A stretch of DNA of 64,000 nt from Verrucomicrobia bacterium LP2A. GTDB lineage: Bacteria; Verrucomicrobiota; Verrucomicrobiia; Methylacidiphilales; Methylacidiphilaceae. Below, one piece after another: positions 16,444 to 25,760 of this stretch (its first letter is position 1; every line of letters begins with the position of its first letter). The stretch covers positions 744,001 to 808,000 of the forward strand of contig JAFS01000002.1 in NCBI GenBank assembly GCA_000526255.1, given 5' to 3'. Below the pieces are notes generated by a model. It worked only from the letters and a program-made list of their open reading frames with translations. It did no database searches and had not been told where the DNA came from. Made by a program: the position numbers and the translations under genes.

Positions 16444-18861
16444 TTAAAACTTCCAAGTCACCGTCCCCTCGATCCAAAAGGGCCATCCCGGGTAGATCGT
16501 GTCGAGGTTGAGCGTGCGCACCCGGCTGAAGGCAAAGCCGTTGGGCAGCCAGTAGTGCTCATCGGTGAAGTTGAAGAGGTAGAGACGCGCCTCCCAGCGT
16601 GGCCGAGCGTAGAATGCTTGGGCGTTGAGCACGAATTCCGGCGGAATCCGCACCTGGTGCTCGTAGCCCAGATACATGTCGCTAAAGAAGAGCCCTCCGA
16701 CGGTCGCCCCAAGGCCATTGTCGAGTTGGTAGGTTGCCATGCCCGAGACCGTCTGTTCCGGCCAACCGATCAGCGCGTAGCTCCCCGGCGGGAAGTTGCC
16801 CTGGTTGTCGAGGGGCAGACCGAGCCGATCCGCCTGCGCGGTCGAATAGGTCTGCACAAGCGGCGGCCCGTAGGGCGAAGCGCTCCAGTTCTCGACTCCG
16901 CTCATGAAGAGATAGTTGGCGCGGATCCAGAAACTTTGGTTTGGCTGGTAGGTCGCGGTCGTTTCAAACCCGTTGATCTGCGCAGGGTTGGCTGGCTCCA
17001 GGTAGTTGAAGAGGTAGGTGTCTTCGTGGAAGACGTCCGCGGAGAGGAAAAGCCGGTTCCGAGCGAGGCTGAACTTTACCCCCAACTCCTCGAGTTCGTT
17101 GAGGAGATGAAACGCCTGGTTCGTGAATGTCGGCGAGTAGCCGCCTCCGCCGCCCACGTCGGTCGCTTGAGCCCAGTTGAAGTTGAAGTAGGTGGTCATC
17201 CAGGGAAAAGGCTTCCAAGTGGGGCTGACGTTAAAAAGCGGCAGGGCTTGGGTTGTGTTGAGCTGCTCGAAAAGCACGGCGGGCGTACCGGGGGGTGTCT
17301 CCGCCGAGATCATGTAGAGGTCGAGACGCGCGCCCAGGATGAGCGAGAGCGTGTCCGTGAGCTGAATCGTCTGCTGCCAGAAGGGGGAAGCCTTCCAATA
17401 ACGCGTAAAATTGGTGCCGGTGGAGCCGTTGAGCGGCTCGAAGTAGAAGGGATAGGGCCCTCCGGGAACCAACCACTCCCCTCCTCCGGGGGCCGAAGGA
17501 TTGCGTACCCAGGCTTGAAAGTAGGGGGAAAAGGCGCCGTTGCGGAGATCAGGATTCTCGAAAACGCTCCACTGGTTCGGGACCGTAAACTCGAGGGAGT
17601 CGTAGGCGAGCACGTACTGATAGCGCCATTCGACCCCCGCATCAATGAAGTGCTTCATCGGTCCGAAGAAGCCCGGAGTCGTGAACCTCTCTCTGAGCTC
17701 GGTCCGGTTATCGATTTCGTAGCAGCCCTTCCATGCCTCTTGGAAGAAAATCTCGTCCTCGCTCGCGATATGATCCGCGTACCAGAAGAGGGTGTTGTTG
17801 ACCAATTGAACGTCATCGCTCACCTGGACCGATTGAACGAGCTGTGCCATGCCGGTGATCGCCCGTCCGAGGTCGCCGGGATATTTGATCGTCTGCCGGG
17901 GGCTCACCGGAACGGGGGTGCCGAGGAAGGTGTTTGCTGGCGGGGGCGTTGGGGAACCTACCTGGGAAAGCGGCGGATAGCCCGGATAATAGAGGCCGTC
18001 TTGGATCAGGGATTCCGTCGGACGGTTCATGAGCACGTCTTCGAGCATATACGAGTAAGTGCCGAAGTCGGCAAAAAGGTCGGCATGATAGCGGTCGTTT
18101 GGGTGCCAGCCGATCGCGCCGTAGAAGTTCTCCTGCTGATCGAAGATCGAGTCGTAATAGCTGCCGTTATTCATGCCCAGGTAGCTCAACCGGTAGCCGA
18201 GCGTGGAGGACTGGCTTGCGGTCGGATGGTCGATCGGTCCGCCGACCTCGGCACCCCACATATACTGATCGTACATCCCGATCGTCGCCCAGGCGTCGCC
18301 GCGGAAGCGGTCGAAGTAGGGCTGCTTGGTAATGTAATTGACGTAGCCGTTGGAAGGCTGGGTAGCTCCAAAGACGGCACCCGGCGGGCCTTCCACAAGA
18401 TCCATGCTTTCCACCATATTGAAGTTCCAAGGAATATCCTGCAGTCCGAAGTTCACGTTTTCCTCGATTCCGTTGAGGAAGGTCAGGCCCTGCCGCCCGC
18501 GGATATCGGGGGCGGAAGCGCAGGCGGCTTGCGAGGGATCGACCATTGCTGCGGGGTTGAGGTAAGTGATCGAAAGCGGGTCCCATTTTCCCCACTGTCC
18601 GATTCCGGCCGCTTCCATGAGCGTCTTCGAAACCGGAGTAACCGCCCTGGGCGTATCGACCACATCCATGGGAATGGCGTAGGCGGAGGAGCAGCTTCCC
18701 GGAAGGATGCCGCCCGTGCTTGGGACCGCCTCCACGATGACTGGCGAGAGCGTGGTCGTCTCGTCCGGAGCTTCGCTAACGCCATCGGCCGCCCGTCCAA
18801 GAGCGGGTCGGAATGTGAGGGACGCAAGGAGAATCGCCAAAGGAGCCAAAAAGCCGCGCAC
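16444..18861 (-). CDS. TonB-dependent outer-membrane receptor (siderophore-type), copy B
   Basis: The 805-residue protein opens with a signal peptide (FLAPLAILLASLTFRPALGRA). The plug domain has VVDTPRAVTPVSKTL, DIRGRQGLTFLNGIEENVN and MDLVEGPPGAVFGATQPSNGYVN. A beta-barrel follows and ends in TVTWKF with a terminal aromatic residue. The plug end and first barrel strand (YVN-TKQPYFDRFRGDA-GMYDQ) match copy A, so they are diverged paralogues. The start is a GTG at 18859-18861 without a strong Shine-Dalgarno. A Fur-like site lies immediately upstream, which suggests a ferric-siderophore substrate. Confidence 0.9.
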   Translation of the reverse strand: MRGFLAPLAILLASLTFRPALGRAADGVSEAPDETTTLSPVIVEAVPSTGGILPGSCSSAYAIPMDVVDTPRAVTPVSKTLMEAAGIGQWGKWDPLSITYLNPAAMVDPSQAACASAPDIRGRQGLTFLNGIEENVNFGLQDIPWNFNMVESMDLVEGPPGAVFGATQPSNGYVNYITKQPYFDRFRGDAWATIGMYDQYMWGAEVGGPIDHPTASQSSTLGYRLSYLGMNNGSYYDSIFDQQENFYGAIGWHPNDRYHADLFADFGTYSYMLEDVLMNRPTESLIQDGLYYPGYPPLSQVGSPTPPPANTFLGTPVPVSPRQTIKYPGDLGRAITGMAQLVQSVQVSDDVQLVNNTLFWYADHIASEDEIFFQEAWKGCYEIDNRTELRERFTTPGFFGPMKHFIDAGVEWRYQYVLAYDSLEFTVPNQWSVFENPDLRNGAFSPYFQAWVRNPSAPGGGEWLVPGGPYPFYFEPLNGSTGTNFTRYWKASPFWQQTIQLTDTLSLILGARLDLYMISAETPPGTPAVLFEQLNTTQALPLFNVSPTWKPFPWMTTYFNFNWAQATDVGGGGGYSPTFTNQAFHLLNELEELGVKFSLARNRLFLSADVFHEDTYLFNYLEPANPAQINGFETTATYQPNQSFWIRANYLFMSGVENWSASPYGPPLVQTYSTAQADRLGLPLDNQGNFPPGSYALIGWPEQTVSGMATYQLDNGLGATVGGLFFSDMYLGYEHQVRIPPEFVLNAQAFYARPRWEARLYLFNFTDEHYWLPNGFAFSRVRTLNLDTIYPGWPFWIEGTVTWKF

Positions 18862-18870
18862 AATACAGAG

Positions 18871-18890
18871 AGATGATTATCACATATCAA
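18871..18890 (-). promoter_or_regulatory. Candidate Fur box upstream of TonB receptor B
   Basis: Read on the minus strand the site contains TGATAATCAT, an exact match to the centre of the classical Fur consensus, preceded by a looser GATATG half. It ends about 10 bases before the GTG start, so a bound repressor would block initiation. Iron regulation is an inference. Confidence 0.5.
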
Positions 18891-18920
18891 CAATAGGCAA
18901 GAGGAATCCGGTAGCACGGT

Positions 18921-18960
18921 AAAAAAAAGCGGGCCTCCTCGCCTTGGAGGAAGCCCGCTT
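18921..18960 (-). terminator. Intrinsic terminator of the SYLF-domain gene
   Basis: A strong GC-rich hairpin (arms AAGCGGGC and GCCCGCTT plus TCCTC/GGAGGA, near-continuous, 5-base loop; 18927-18960) is followed on the minus strand by eight T residues (18921-18928). It lies downstream of the minus-strand gene ending at 19012. A run of CTT triplets on its other side lets it be read only weakly in the plus direction. Confidence 0.88.
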
Positions 18961-19011
18961 GTTCTTCTTCTTCTTCTCTAAAGGGTATGACTGCGCGTCT
19001 CTGTCGGGGCC

Positions 19012-19689
19012 CTACTTGCGGTACGGCGCATTGAGCGCGCTGATGAGCTCCTTGGCTCCCGCCGGAGGGAGCACCTTGCGCTCCAGGATCTCGCGGGTCG
19101 TGACCGCCTTGCCGTAGTACTCCTTGTCGGTTCCCCGATCCGGTTCCACGCTGCTCTCCTTGAAGGAGACCGCGGTCCAGAACCCTTTCTTTCGGGTGTA
19201 GACGTAGACCGGAGCGATCTTGTGGTGCTTGACTTCTTGTTCCGAGGTGGGTCCCGCCGACACGGCGAGATCTACGCCGAGCTTGAACTTATGCCCCTTG
19301 GCAAAGTGCTCGACCGCTTCCGCAGTATTCAGGATAAAAAGAAGCTGCTCCGTCTCTCCCCCTACTTCGAGTCCGAAGCTCATTCCGCCGCTCTTCATCG
19401 CTGCAGGGCCGGACCAGCCATGGGCCGTCTTTGCCATGACCAAGCCCTTTCCGGAGGAGAAGCCGAGGATGAAACCCTCTTCCTGCTTCCGGAGATAGGC
19501 GACTCCCTTGGCATGCTCCAGCACGGAGCGGGGGATCGTGTGCTCGCTCCGGCCCTTAAAGTGGCGGACATCCTTGGTGGCCCGGTTGACCGTGTCTTGC
19601 AGATCCCATGCTGCCCATCCGGAGGTGGTGAACCCGAGAAAGCCCAACACCGCTACCGCACCTGCGAGAATTCGTGTAGACTGTTTCAT
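19012..19689 (-). CDS. SYLF-domain (YSC84-like) lipid-binding exported protein
   Basis: The 225-residue protein has a signal peptide (ILAGAVAVLGFLGFTTSGWA) and a SYLF domain, recognisable from IPRSVLEHAKGVAYLRKQEEGFILGFSSGKGLVMAK, GWSGPAAMKSGGMSFGLEVGGE and FILNTAEAVEHFAKGHKFKLGVDLAVSAGP. Bacterial members are periplasmic or outer-membrane associated and may bind phosphoinositide-like lipids; their precise role is unclear. It is a single-gene unit with its own terminator and is divergent from the metallo-hydrolase gene. Confidence 0.88.
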   Translation of the reverse strand: MKQSTRILAGAVAVLGFLGFTTSGWAAWDLQDTVNRATKDVRHFKGRSEHTIPRSVLEHAKGVAYLRKQEEGFILGFSSGKGLVMAKTAHGWSGPAAMKSGGMSFGLEVGGETEQLLFILNTAEAVEHFAKGHKFKLGVDLAVSAGPTSEQEVKHHKIAPVYVYTRKKGFWTAVSFKESSVEPDRGTDKEYYGKAVTTREILERKVLPPAGAKELISALNAPYRK

Positions 19690-19774
19690 TGCATGACGTT
19701 GATAGCAATCGATGCGAAAAACGCAAGCGCCACGGAAAAAAAGTTGCCGGAAGGGGGGCGTTCATAACTTTGTC

Positions 19775-19803
19775 TTGACGGGATTCAAGATTCACGGTCT
19801 GTT
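19775..19803 (+). promoter_or_regulatory. Weak candidate promoter for the beta-CASP hydrolase
   Basis: TTGACG (19775-19780) is followed after 17 bases by TCTGTT (19798-19803), a weak -10. If used, transcription would begin near 19810, which would rule out the upstream TTG start and favour the GTG at 19857. Confidence 0.3.
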
Positions 19804-19856
19804 TGCGGGATCGAGGATCAAGACTGGTAACGCCGTCTTCCTCGTGTCTACTGTTC

Positions 19857-21230
19857 GTGAAATTTACTAATTTGACTCGCGCCAACGAGATTGGCGCCAA
19901 CTCGTACCTTCTTGAGTTCGATGGCGAAGGGCGGATCGTCCTGGATGCGGGGCTGCATCCTCGGAAGGAAGGGGAGGAGGCCACGCCAAACTTCGGAGCT
20001 ATGGGAGAGCGGCCCACCGATGCACTGATCGTGAGCCATGCCCATCACGATCATATCGGGGCACTCCCGCTTTTTGTCCGTCGCCGGGAAAAGATGCCGG
20101 TCTACTTGAGCGAGGCGACCTACCTTCTTGCGGAGCCGCTCTTGCACAATTCGGTCGAGGTCATGCTCAAGCAGAGGGCGTCATTGGGGATCACGAGCTA
20201 CCCGCTCTTTACCCACAAGGAAGTCGATCGATCAGCAAAAGCTTACCGGGTCTGTCGGCCCGGACAGGAGTGCTCGATTCAGGAAGATTCCGATCCAAAG
20301 GGCGCGCCGCTGAGCTTTCGGCTCTACCCGGGCGGGCATGTTCTTGGGGCGGTAGGAGTGCGCTTCCGCTATCGGGATCGCCAGATCTTCTACACCGGGG
20401 ATGTGAGCTTTCAGGAGCAGACGCTCATGCCGGCCGCGGATTTCCCTCTCGATGGGATCGACACGCTCATCACTGAGGCGACCCGGGGAGGCAAGGAGAC
20501 ACCGGAGAACCAGAGACGACCGATGCAGATCGAGCGCCTGATCTCCTCGATCGAGTCGACATTTCGGCGGGGAGGTGCTGTCCTCATTCCGGTCTTTGCT
20601 CTCGGGAAGACTCAGGAGCTCCTGGCAACCCTCCATTTGGAGCAGAAGGCGGGCCGCCTTCGCCGCTGCCCCATCACGATCGGAGGCTTGAGCCGCAGCT
20701 TCACGCAGATCTATGACCGGCTGGCCAAGCGCTCCTTTCGCCGACATCCGGGGCTGAGCCTCCTGGGGGATGTAGCTCCGACGGTGCTCGACGGACGCCT
20801 CGCCCGCCAACTCTCGCCCAAGCCGGGGGAACTCTACCTGATCTCCTCGGGGATGATGACCGAGCACACTCTCTCGAATATTCTTGCGCGGCGCTTCCTT
20901 CCGGAGGAACGGCATTCGATCTTCATCGTGGGCTATTGCGATCCGAATTCGCCCGCGGGGCAGCTCTTGCAGACCTCGCGCGGCAACCTTGTTGCCCTCG
21001 ATTCCGAGTTGCCTCCTCAGCCGCTTCTTTGCGAGGTAGAACAGTTTGATTTGACTTCCCACGCCATTCGCGAGGACCTGCTCGCTTATATTTTGCGAGT
21101 GAATCCCCGGCTCTGCGTGCTCGTTCATGGCGATCCGCCCGCCCTTGCCTGGTTCCAGGAACGACTCCGCGAAGAAAGGCCTGGCTTGGAAGTAGTCGTG
21201 CCCGCGCCGGGCGAGCCGCTGGAGTTGTAA
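19857..21230 (+). CDS. Beta-CASP metallo-beta-lactamase-fold hydrolase (RNA-processing type)
   Basis: The ~457-residue protein has the MBL zinc motif HAHHDHIG near residue 60, a second histidine in PGGHVLGAVG, the aspartate in FYTGDVSFQE and EATRGG. It then has a beta-CASP domain with VLIPVFALGKTQELL and ISSGMM, and an RNA-specificity C-terminal motif around LVHGDPPAL. Homologues include CPSF-73-like and bacterial nucleases; the RNA substrate is unknown. GTG 19857 (VKFTNLTRANEIG) is chosen because homologues start near here; a TTG at 19803 would add 18 residues. Its 3' end overlaps the converging glycosyltransferase gene by 106 bases. Confidence 0.88.
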   Translation: MKFTNLTRANEIGANSYLLEFDGEGRIVLDAGLHPRKEGEEATPNFGAMGERPTDALIVSHAHHDHIGALPLFVRRREKMPVYLSEATYLLAEPLLHNSVEVMLKQRASLGITSYPLFTHKEVDRSAKAYRVCRPGQECSIQEDSDPKGAPLSFRLYPGGHVLGAVGVRFRYRDRQIFYTGDVSFQEQTLMPAADFPLDGIDTLITEATRGGKETPENQRRPMQIERLISSIESTFRRGGAVLIPVFALGKTQELLATLHLEQKAGRLRRCPITIGGLSRSFTQIYDRLAKRSFRRHPGLSLLGDVAPTVLDGRLARQLSPKPGELYLISSGMMTEHTLSNILARRFLPEERHSIFIVGYCDPNSPAGQLLQTSRGNLVALDSELPPQPLLCEVEQFDLTSHAIREDLLAYILRVNPRLCVLVHGDPPALAWFQERLREERPGLEVVVPAPGEPLEL

Positions 21231-22729
21231 GCTCCGTCCGGACCGCTGAGGAGCCAGAAACGGAAATACTCGATCCGTCGGCCGGTCCATTGCCGCCAAG
21301 CTCCGCCGAGGCATCGGGCCTTCGGAAATTCACGGAGCAACTCCGCGGGCACGGTCCCCTCGGTTTCGCTGGAGATGTAGAGGGCGCGGCTGCCGGGAGT
21401 GGGGCGGTAGCCGGGCCAGAGGGCGAACTGGGTTCCCTCCTTCCGGAAGTTCGGCACGAAGACCTCTCTCCTGTGGGTGTAGAAGGCGATCTCGCTCGCC
21501 ACCGCATAATCGTTCGCAATCCAGAAGTCGGGGTGACTAAGCAATGCTTGCCGTTCGGCTTCTCGGGCGATCTCCGTCCAGCCGCGAGCGCGGAGGAGCG
21601 GGTTCTTCGGGCCCAGCAGACCGGAGCCGAATCCGTGAAGGAAAGCGGTCTCGATCAGGGCCAGCGTCAGAGCAGATCCGACCAGGAGTCGAGCCGACGA
21701 GGAGCGGCGAGCGCGGTCACCCCAATAGGCCACTGCCGCGAGAAGCGCGGCCGAAGAGCCAGTGACGGTCCAGTTGGCTTTGGCCGCCTGGTGCAGGCTC
21801 AAGATCGCGTAGAAGAGGAAGACGGGAAAGAAGAGCGAGGCCAGGAAGAGGGAAGGGGCTGCGGGCGACCGGTCTCGAAGGCCGGCGGCGGCCGCCCAAA
21901 GGAGGGCGAGGAATACGAGGGGCGAGAGCGAGAGTGCCTGTTCGATCCAGAATTGCTCGATCTCCTTCGGTTGGAGGGTGAATGGCTCCCGCAATCCACC
22001 TCGGTGAAGGAGATGGTCGACCGTCACGCCCCCGTGCGTGGCATTCCACACCAGGAAGGGGACGAGGCCCAAGGCGGCTGAGCCAAGCAGGAGTAGGAAG
22101 CGGCTCGAGAAGAGGTCGGACCGTGCGGTGCGGCTGTGCAGCAGGAAGAGCGCAAAGGAGAGCGGCTCGAACCAGTTGACGAATTTAGCCGCAAATCCTG
22201 CGGCCACCGCCAAGCCCGCAGCCGCCCAAGGCCACCCGGACGAATTCTCGTGCCCCTCCCAGAAGAAAGCGGCCGCTAGGAGCCAAAAGAAGACCGACGG
22301 AGAATCGATGGTCATCAGCACCGATCCCACCGCAAAGATGGGTAGGATTGCGGCGACCGCGGCTGTGGCTACGCCGCACCAGGAAGAGAAGAGCCGCTGC
22401 CCCAGCCGGTAGAAGAGCCAGCCGGTTCCGACCGAGAGCAAGATGCTGGGCAGGCGGACTCCCAGGACAGAGTCCCCGAGGAGGGTCGTGCCGAGCCCAA
22501 TCAGCCAAGCCACGACCGGCCCCTTGGTGACATAGGAAAGCGCCGGGTGCTTGGCCCAAAGCCAGTAGTGCGCCTCGTCGGGAAGGAGATCGAGAGTCAC
22601 CGCGTAGCGGAGCCGGCAGAGCGCGACGACCAGCAGGCCGGCGGCCATGGCCCAATCGAGGCGCGTTACGGGGAGGAAGAGAGGGGGAGCCGAAGATTCG
22701 CCCCGCACTTCCCGTGAATGAGCATCCAC
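21125..22729 (-). CDS. GT39-family membrane glycosyltransferase (ArnT-like)
   Basis: The ~534-residue multi-pass membrane protein has the acidic GT39/ArnT hallmark LLPDEAHYWLW in its first external loop, then YVTKGPVVAWLIGLGT and about nine to ten more hydrophobic segments. A soluble C-terminal part includes IANDYAVASEIAFYT. Such enzymes move sugars from polyprenyl-phosphate carriers to lipid A or other periplasmic acceptors. The frame has no upstream ATG at the right place: GTG 22727-22729 is preceded by GGAAGAG at good spacing and is preferred; ATG 22648 or GTG 22744 are alternatives. The last ~35 residues overlap the opposing gene. Confidence 0.82.
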   Translation of the reverse strand: MDAHSREVRGESSAPPLFLPVTRLDWAMAAGLLVVALCRLRYAVTLDLLPDEAHYWLWAKHPALSYVTKGPVVAWLIGLGTTLLGDSVLGVRLPSILLSVGTGWLFYRLGQRLFSSWCGVATAAVAAILPIFAVGSVLMTIDSPSVFFWLLAAAFFWEGHENSSGWPWAAAGLAVAAGFAAKFVNWFEPLSFALFLLHSRTARSDLFSSRFLLLLGSAALGLVPFLVWNATHGGVTVDHLLHRGGLREPFTLQPKEIEQFWIEQALSLSPLVFLALLWAAAAGLRDRSPAAPSLFLASLFFPVFLFYAILSLHQAAKANWTVTGSSAALLAAVAYWGDRARRSSSARLLVGSALTLALIETAFLHGFGSGLLGPKNPLLRARGWTEIAREAERQALLSHPDFWIANDYAVASEIAFYTHRREVFVPNFRKEGTQFALWPGYRPTPGSRALYISSETEGTVPAELLREFPKARCLGGAWRQWTGRRIEYFRFWLLSGPDGAYNSSGSPGAGTTTSKPGLSSRSRSWNQARAGGSP

Positions 22730-22832
22730 GTTCGCTCTTCCCACTACCTCGCCCCCCTCTTCGCAGGAGCCGCCGGGGAAAGGCGGAGGCGAGAGCAGAG
22801 CAGGCGCATACGGATCGCACGAAGGCCGAGGC

Positions 22833-23432
22833 TCAATCTTTCCGGGAGAAGAGCCGAAGAATCTCTTCGCCCTCTCTTCCCGGATAGCACTGCCCAGGCA
22901 GCCATTCGGCTTCGAGCATGAAGTGGGAGCCGAAAAAGGAGTCGAGCTCCTCGAGTGTGAAACAGTGTGGGGGAGGATCGAGAGGGCCCGTCCGGAGAAA
23001 GAAGGCGCCAAGGAGCTTTCCACCGGGCCGTAGCGCTCGGTGGGCCGACCGCACGTAATCGTGCCTGCGCTCCGGCGGGATGGCGCAGAAGCAGGTGTGT
23101 TCCCATACCAGGTCGAACGTTCCGGAGAGTCGTTGCGGCAGGGTGAGGAAATCGGCCTCCTCGTACGCGATGCTTGCCGGTCCCCCATGGCCTCGGGCCT
23201 GCGCAAGGGCCGCCGGCGCGAAGTCGACTCCCACCGCTTCCCAGCCGCGCACGGCCAGCAGCCGGACATCGTGACCGCATCCGCAGCCCGGGACGAGTGC
23301 GCGGCCGGGCCGCGACAGGCGCAGAAGGGCTTCCTCCAGGGCGGGAGAGTGGCTCCCTCGATTCCAGGGAGCATCCCCCTGCCGGTACCGGCTGTCCCAA
23401 TAGTTGGGATTATCCAGCGGCGCTGCGGACAT
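22833..23432 (-). CDS. SAM-dependent methyltransferase, TPMT-like
   Basis: The 199-residue protein has the TPMT-family opening [16 protein letters not shown], the SAM-binding motif [13 protein letters not shown], the acidic residue in EAVGVDFAP, and [19 protein letters not shown]. Relatives methylate thiols, selenium or tellurium compounds, or small halides; the substrate here cannot be told. The ATG at 23430-23432 overlaps the end of purQ by 23 bases, so it is co-translated with the purine genes although its chemistry is unrelated. Confidence 0.85.
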   Translation of the reverse strand: MSAAPLDNPNYWDSRYRQGDAPWNRGSHSPALEEALLRLSRPGRALVPGCGCGHDVRLLAVRGWEAVGVDFAPAALAQARGHGGPASIAYEEADFLTLPQRLSGTFDLVWEHTCFCAIPPERRHDYVRSAHRALRPGGKLLGAFFLRTGPLDPPPHCFTLEELDSFFGSHFMLEAEWLPGQCYPGREGEEILRLFSRKD

Positions 23433-24141
23433 AGGCGGTTCCAGACTCAGCGCCGGAAGGCAGAGAGCCGACGGAGAGAAAGAGCCTGAGCCCGTCGGTC
23501 GAGGCGAGCAGGGGTTCGCAGGCGCGCTCCGGATGGGGCATGAGCCCGACCACGTTCCCTTCCTCGTTCGAAATTCCGGCAATATTGGCAAGCGATCCGT
23601 TCGGATTGGATTCGGGTGTCGGTTCGCCTCGGGCATCGCAATAGCGGAAAAGGATGGAGCCCGACCTTTCGAGTCGATCGAGCGTCGATGGGTCGGCGTA
23701 GTACCGTCCTTGGCCGTGCGCGATCGGTATTCGGACCACCTCCCCGGAGGCATAGCCCCGGGTAAAGAGGCAGCAGCTGCTTTCGACGCGCAAGCGAGCC
23801 GGATGGCAATGGAAGAGGCCGTCAGCATTAGTCAGCAAAGCGCCGGGGAGGAGGCCGGCTTCGCAGAGAATCTGGAAGCCGTTGCAGATCCCAAGGACCG
23901 GCAAGCCGTTACGAGCAGCCCGCGCCACTTCCGCCATGACGGGGGAAAAGGCGGCGATCGCCCCTGACCTTAGGTAGTCGCCGTAGGAGAATCCTCCCGG
24001 AAGCACGACGGCATCGACGGTCGGCAGGACTCGCTCGTCATGCCAGATTGCAATCGCCTCGTGGCCAAGGACGCCCTGCAGCACCGCAAGGCAGTCGCGA
24101 TCGCAGTTCGATCCGGGAAAGATGACCACGCCCCATCTCAT
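23410..24141 (-). CDS. purQ: Phosphoribosylformylglycinamidine synthase, glutaminase subunit PurQ
   Basis: The 243-residue class I glutamine amidotransferase supplies ammonia to PurL in the fourth step of purine synthesis. The nucleophilic cysteine lies in [14 protein letters not shown], the His/Glu pair in [10 protein letters not shown], and the N-terminus [12 protein letters not shown] is typical. The start overlaps the stop of purS by 4 bases. PurQ and PurS as separate small proteins imply a small-type PurL elsewhere in the genome, since none is in the window. Confidence 0.96.
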   Translation of the reverse strand: MRWGVVIFPGSNCDRDCLAVLQGVLGHEAIAIWHDERVLPTVDAVVLPGGFSYGDYLRSGAIAAFSPVMAEVARAARNGLPVLGICNGFQILCEAGLLPGALLTNADGLFHCHPARLRVESSCCLFTRGYASGEVVRIPIAHGQGRYYADPSTLDRLERSGSILFRYCDARGEPTPESNPNGSLANIAGISNEEGNVVGLMPHPERACEPLLASTDGLRLFLSVGSLPSGAESGTAYVRSAAG

Positions 24142-24398
24142 GGAAGCCCTTCGATATGGAGCTCGAACTCTTCGACGACGGGGTTGGACAAAAAATCGCG
24201 GGCGATCGCTTCCAGCCGGGCGCGTATTGCCGCCGGGTCTCCATCGCCCGGAATCTCCAACTCGATTTCCTTCCCGACGCGCACTCTTTCCACAGCGGCC
24301 AGCCCGAAGTGGACCAACGCGTGGCGAACGGTCTCTCCTTGGGGATCGAAGACGGTGCGTTTCGGCAGAATCGATACGCGGGCTCGGATCATCGCCAT
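24138..24398 (-). CDS. purS: Phosphoribosylformylglycinamidine synthase subunit PurS
   Basis: An 86-residue protein of the PurS family ([23 protein letters not shown], then VGKEIELEI, ending [12 protein letters not shown]). PurS bridges PurQ and the small-type PurL and helps carry ammonia between them. It lies 6 bases after purB and overlaps purQ by 4 bases, an arrangement common in bacteria using the three-part enzyme. Confidence 0.94.
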   Translation of the reverse strand: MAMIRARVSILPKRTVFDPQGETVRHALVHFGLAAVERVRVGKEIELEIPGDGDPAAIRARLEAIARDFLSNPVVEEFELHIEGLP

Positions 24399-24404
24399 CG
24401 CAAT

Positions 24405-25712
24405 CTACGGCTCCGGCGCTTCCAAGCCAACTCTTTTGAAGGTCTCCCCGACATGGCGGCAATAGGTCTTCCAATCGCACGCATGCTCGATCTCCTCGGG
24501 GGAGAGAAGCCCGGCGATCCTCGGCGTATCGCGCAGGTAGGTGACAAACGGCTCTTTCCCCCGCCAGCATCGCATCGCCGCCTCCTGAACCAGCTCGTAG
24601 GCATCCTTGCGCGACAAACCCTTTCGAACCAGGGCGAGAAGAATGCCCTCCGAGGCATAGAGTCCCTTCGATCGTGCCAGATTCTCGGCCATCCGCTCGG
24701 GATAGACCGACTGATCGGCCACGAGGCGGTCTAAAATGACGAGCATATAATCGAGGGTCGCGGTGGCGTCGGGAAAGAGCACTCGTTCGGCGGAAGAGTG
24801 GGAGATATCGCGCTCGTGCCAGAGCGGCACATTCTCCATGGCGGCCAGAGCGTAGCCGCGCAAGAGGCGCGCAAGGCCGCAGAGCCGTTCGGAAAGGATC
24901 GGATTCCTCTTGTGCGGCATGGCACTGCTCCCCTTTTGTCCCTTCGCGAAAGGTTCTTCGACCTCAAGGACCTCAGTTCTCTGTAAATGGCGAAACTCGA
25001 TCGCCCACCGCTCAATGCTGCCGCCGATCAGAGCGAGGGTCGTGGCCAGGCTGGCATGACGGTCTCTCTGAATGATCTGGTTGGAAGCGGGGGCGGGGAT
25101 GAGGCCGAGCTTGCGGCAGACCTCTTCTTCCACTGCGGGGTCCAAATGGGCGTAGGTCCCGACCGCACCAGAGAGCTTTCCGACCGAAATTTGCTCCCGA
25201 GCGGCGAGAAGCCGGTCGGTAGCGCGGCCGAACTCATCGTACATCAAGGCCAGCTTGAGGCCGTAGGTCACCGGCTCGGCATGGACGCCATGCGTCCGGC
25301 CGATCATCGGCACGAAAGCATAACGGCGTGCCCGCTCGCCGATGGTAATGCGGAGGGCGAGCAAGTCTTGGTGAAGCAGATCGCAGGCTGCCCGAAGCTG
25401 AAGAGCAAGGGAGGTGTCGAGCACGTCCGAGGATGTGAGGCCATGGTGGAGCCAGCGGCCCGCCGGCCCCGCATGGGAGGCGACCTCCTCCAAGAAGGCG
25501 AGGATTTCGTGTTGGGTCTGCTCTTCCCTCTTCTCCACGTCGGCTGGGGAGACGTTCACTCGCTTGCGAAGCCGGGCCGCCTCGTCGGCGGGAACAAGCC
25601 CCAGGCGCGCCATCGCTTCCACGGCAAGGAGCTCGATTTCCAACCAGAGCTCGAGGCGGCGTTCTTCGCGCCATATGGCCCGCATGGGCTCTCGGCTATA
25701 TCGTGCCAGCAT
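24405..25712 (-). CDS. purB: Adenylosuccinate lyase PurB
   Basis: The 435-residue fumarase-superfamily lyase splits SAICAR and adenylosuccinate in purine synthesis. The signature loop [14 protein letters not shown] is around residue 260, with [16 protein letters not shown] and [12 protein letters not shown] earlier. Start taken at ATG 25710-25712 ([10 protein letters not shown]), the usual family N-terminus; the 12 residues upstream are not conserved. It heads the purB-purS-purQ block and follows thpR by 48 bases on the same strand. Confidence 0.96.
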   Translation of the reverse strand: MLARYSREPMRAIWREERRLELWLEIELLAVEAMARLGLVPADEAARLRKRVNVSPADVEKREEQTQHEILAFLEEVASHAGPAGRWLHHGLTSSDVLDTSLALQLRAACDLLHQDLLALRITIGERARRYAFVPMIGRTHGVHAEPVTYGLKLALMYDEFGRATDRLLAAREQISVGKLSGAVGTYAHLDPAVEEEVCRKLGLIPAPASNQIIQRDRHASLATTLALIGGSIERWAIEFRHLQRTEVLEVEEPFAKGQKGSSAMPHKRNPILSERLCGLARLLRGYALAAMENVPLWHERDISHSSAERVLFPDATATLDYMLVILDRLVADQSVYPERMAENLARSKGLYASEGILLALVRKGLSRKDAYELVQEAAMRCWRGKEPFVTYLRDTPRIAGLLSPEEIEHACDWKTYCRHVGETFKRVGLEAPEP

Positions 25713-25760
25713 CCCTTCTTCCGTACGGGCTTCCCCGGGAAAATACAAGAGGAGTTCGTC

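Noticed and set aside
16402-18876. Plus-strand open frame of over 800 codons across TonB receptor B
   Set aside because: It is antisense to a receptor with signal peptide, plug and barrel motifs. High GC leaves the reverse frame open, and the predicted protein has no family features.
18961-18978. Run of CTT triplets after the terminator hairpin
   Set aside because: A short microsatellite next to the terminator; too short to treat as a repeat element.
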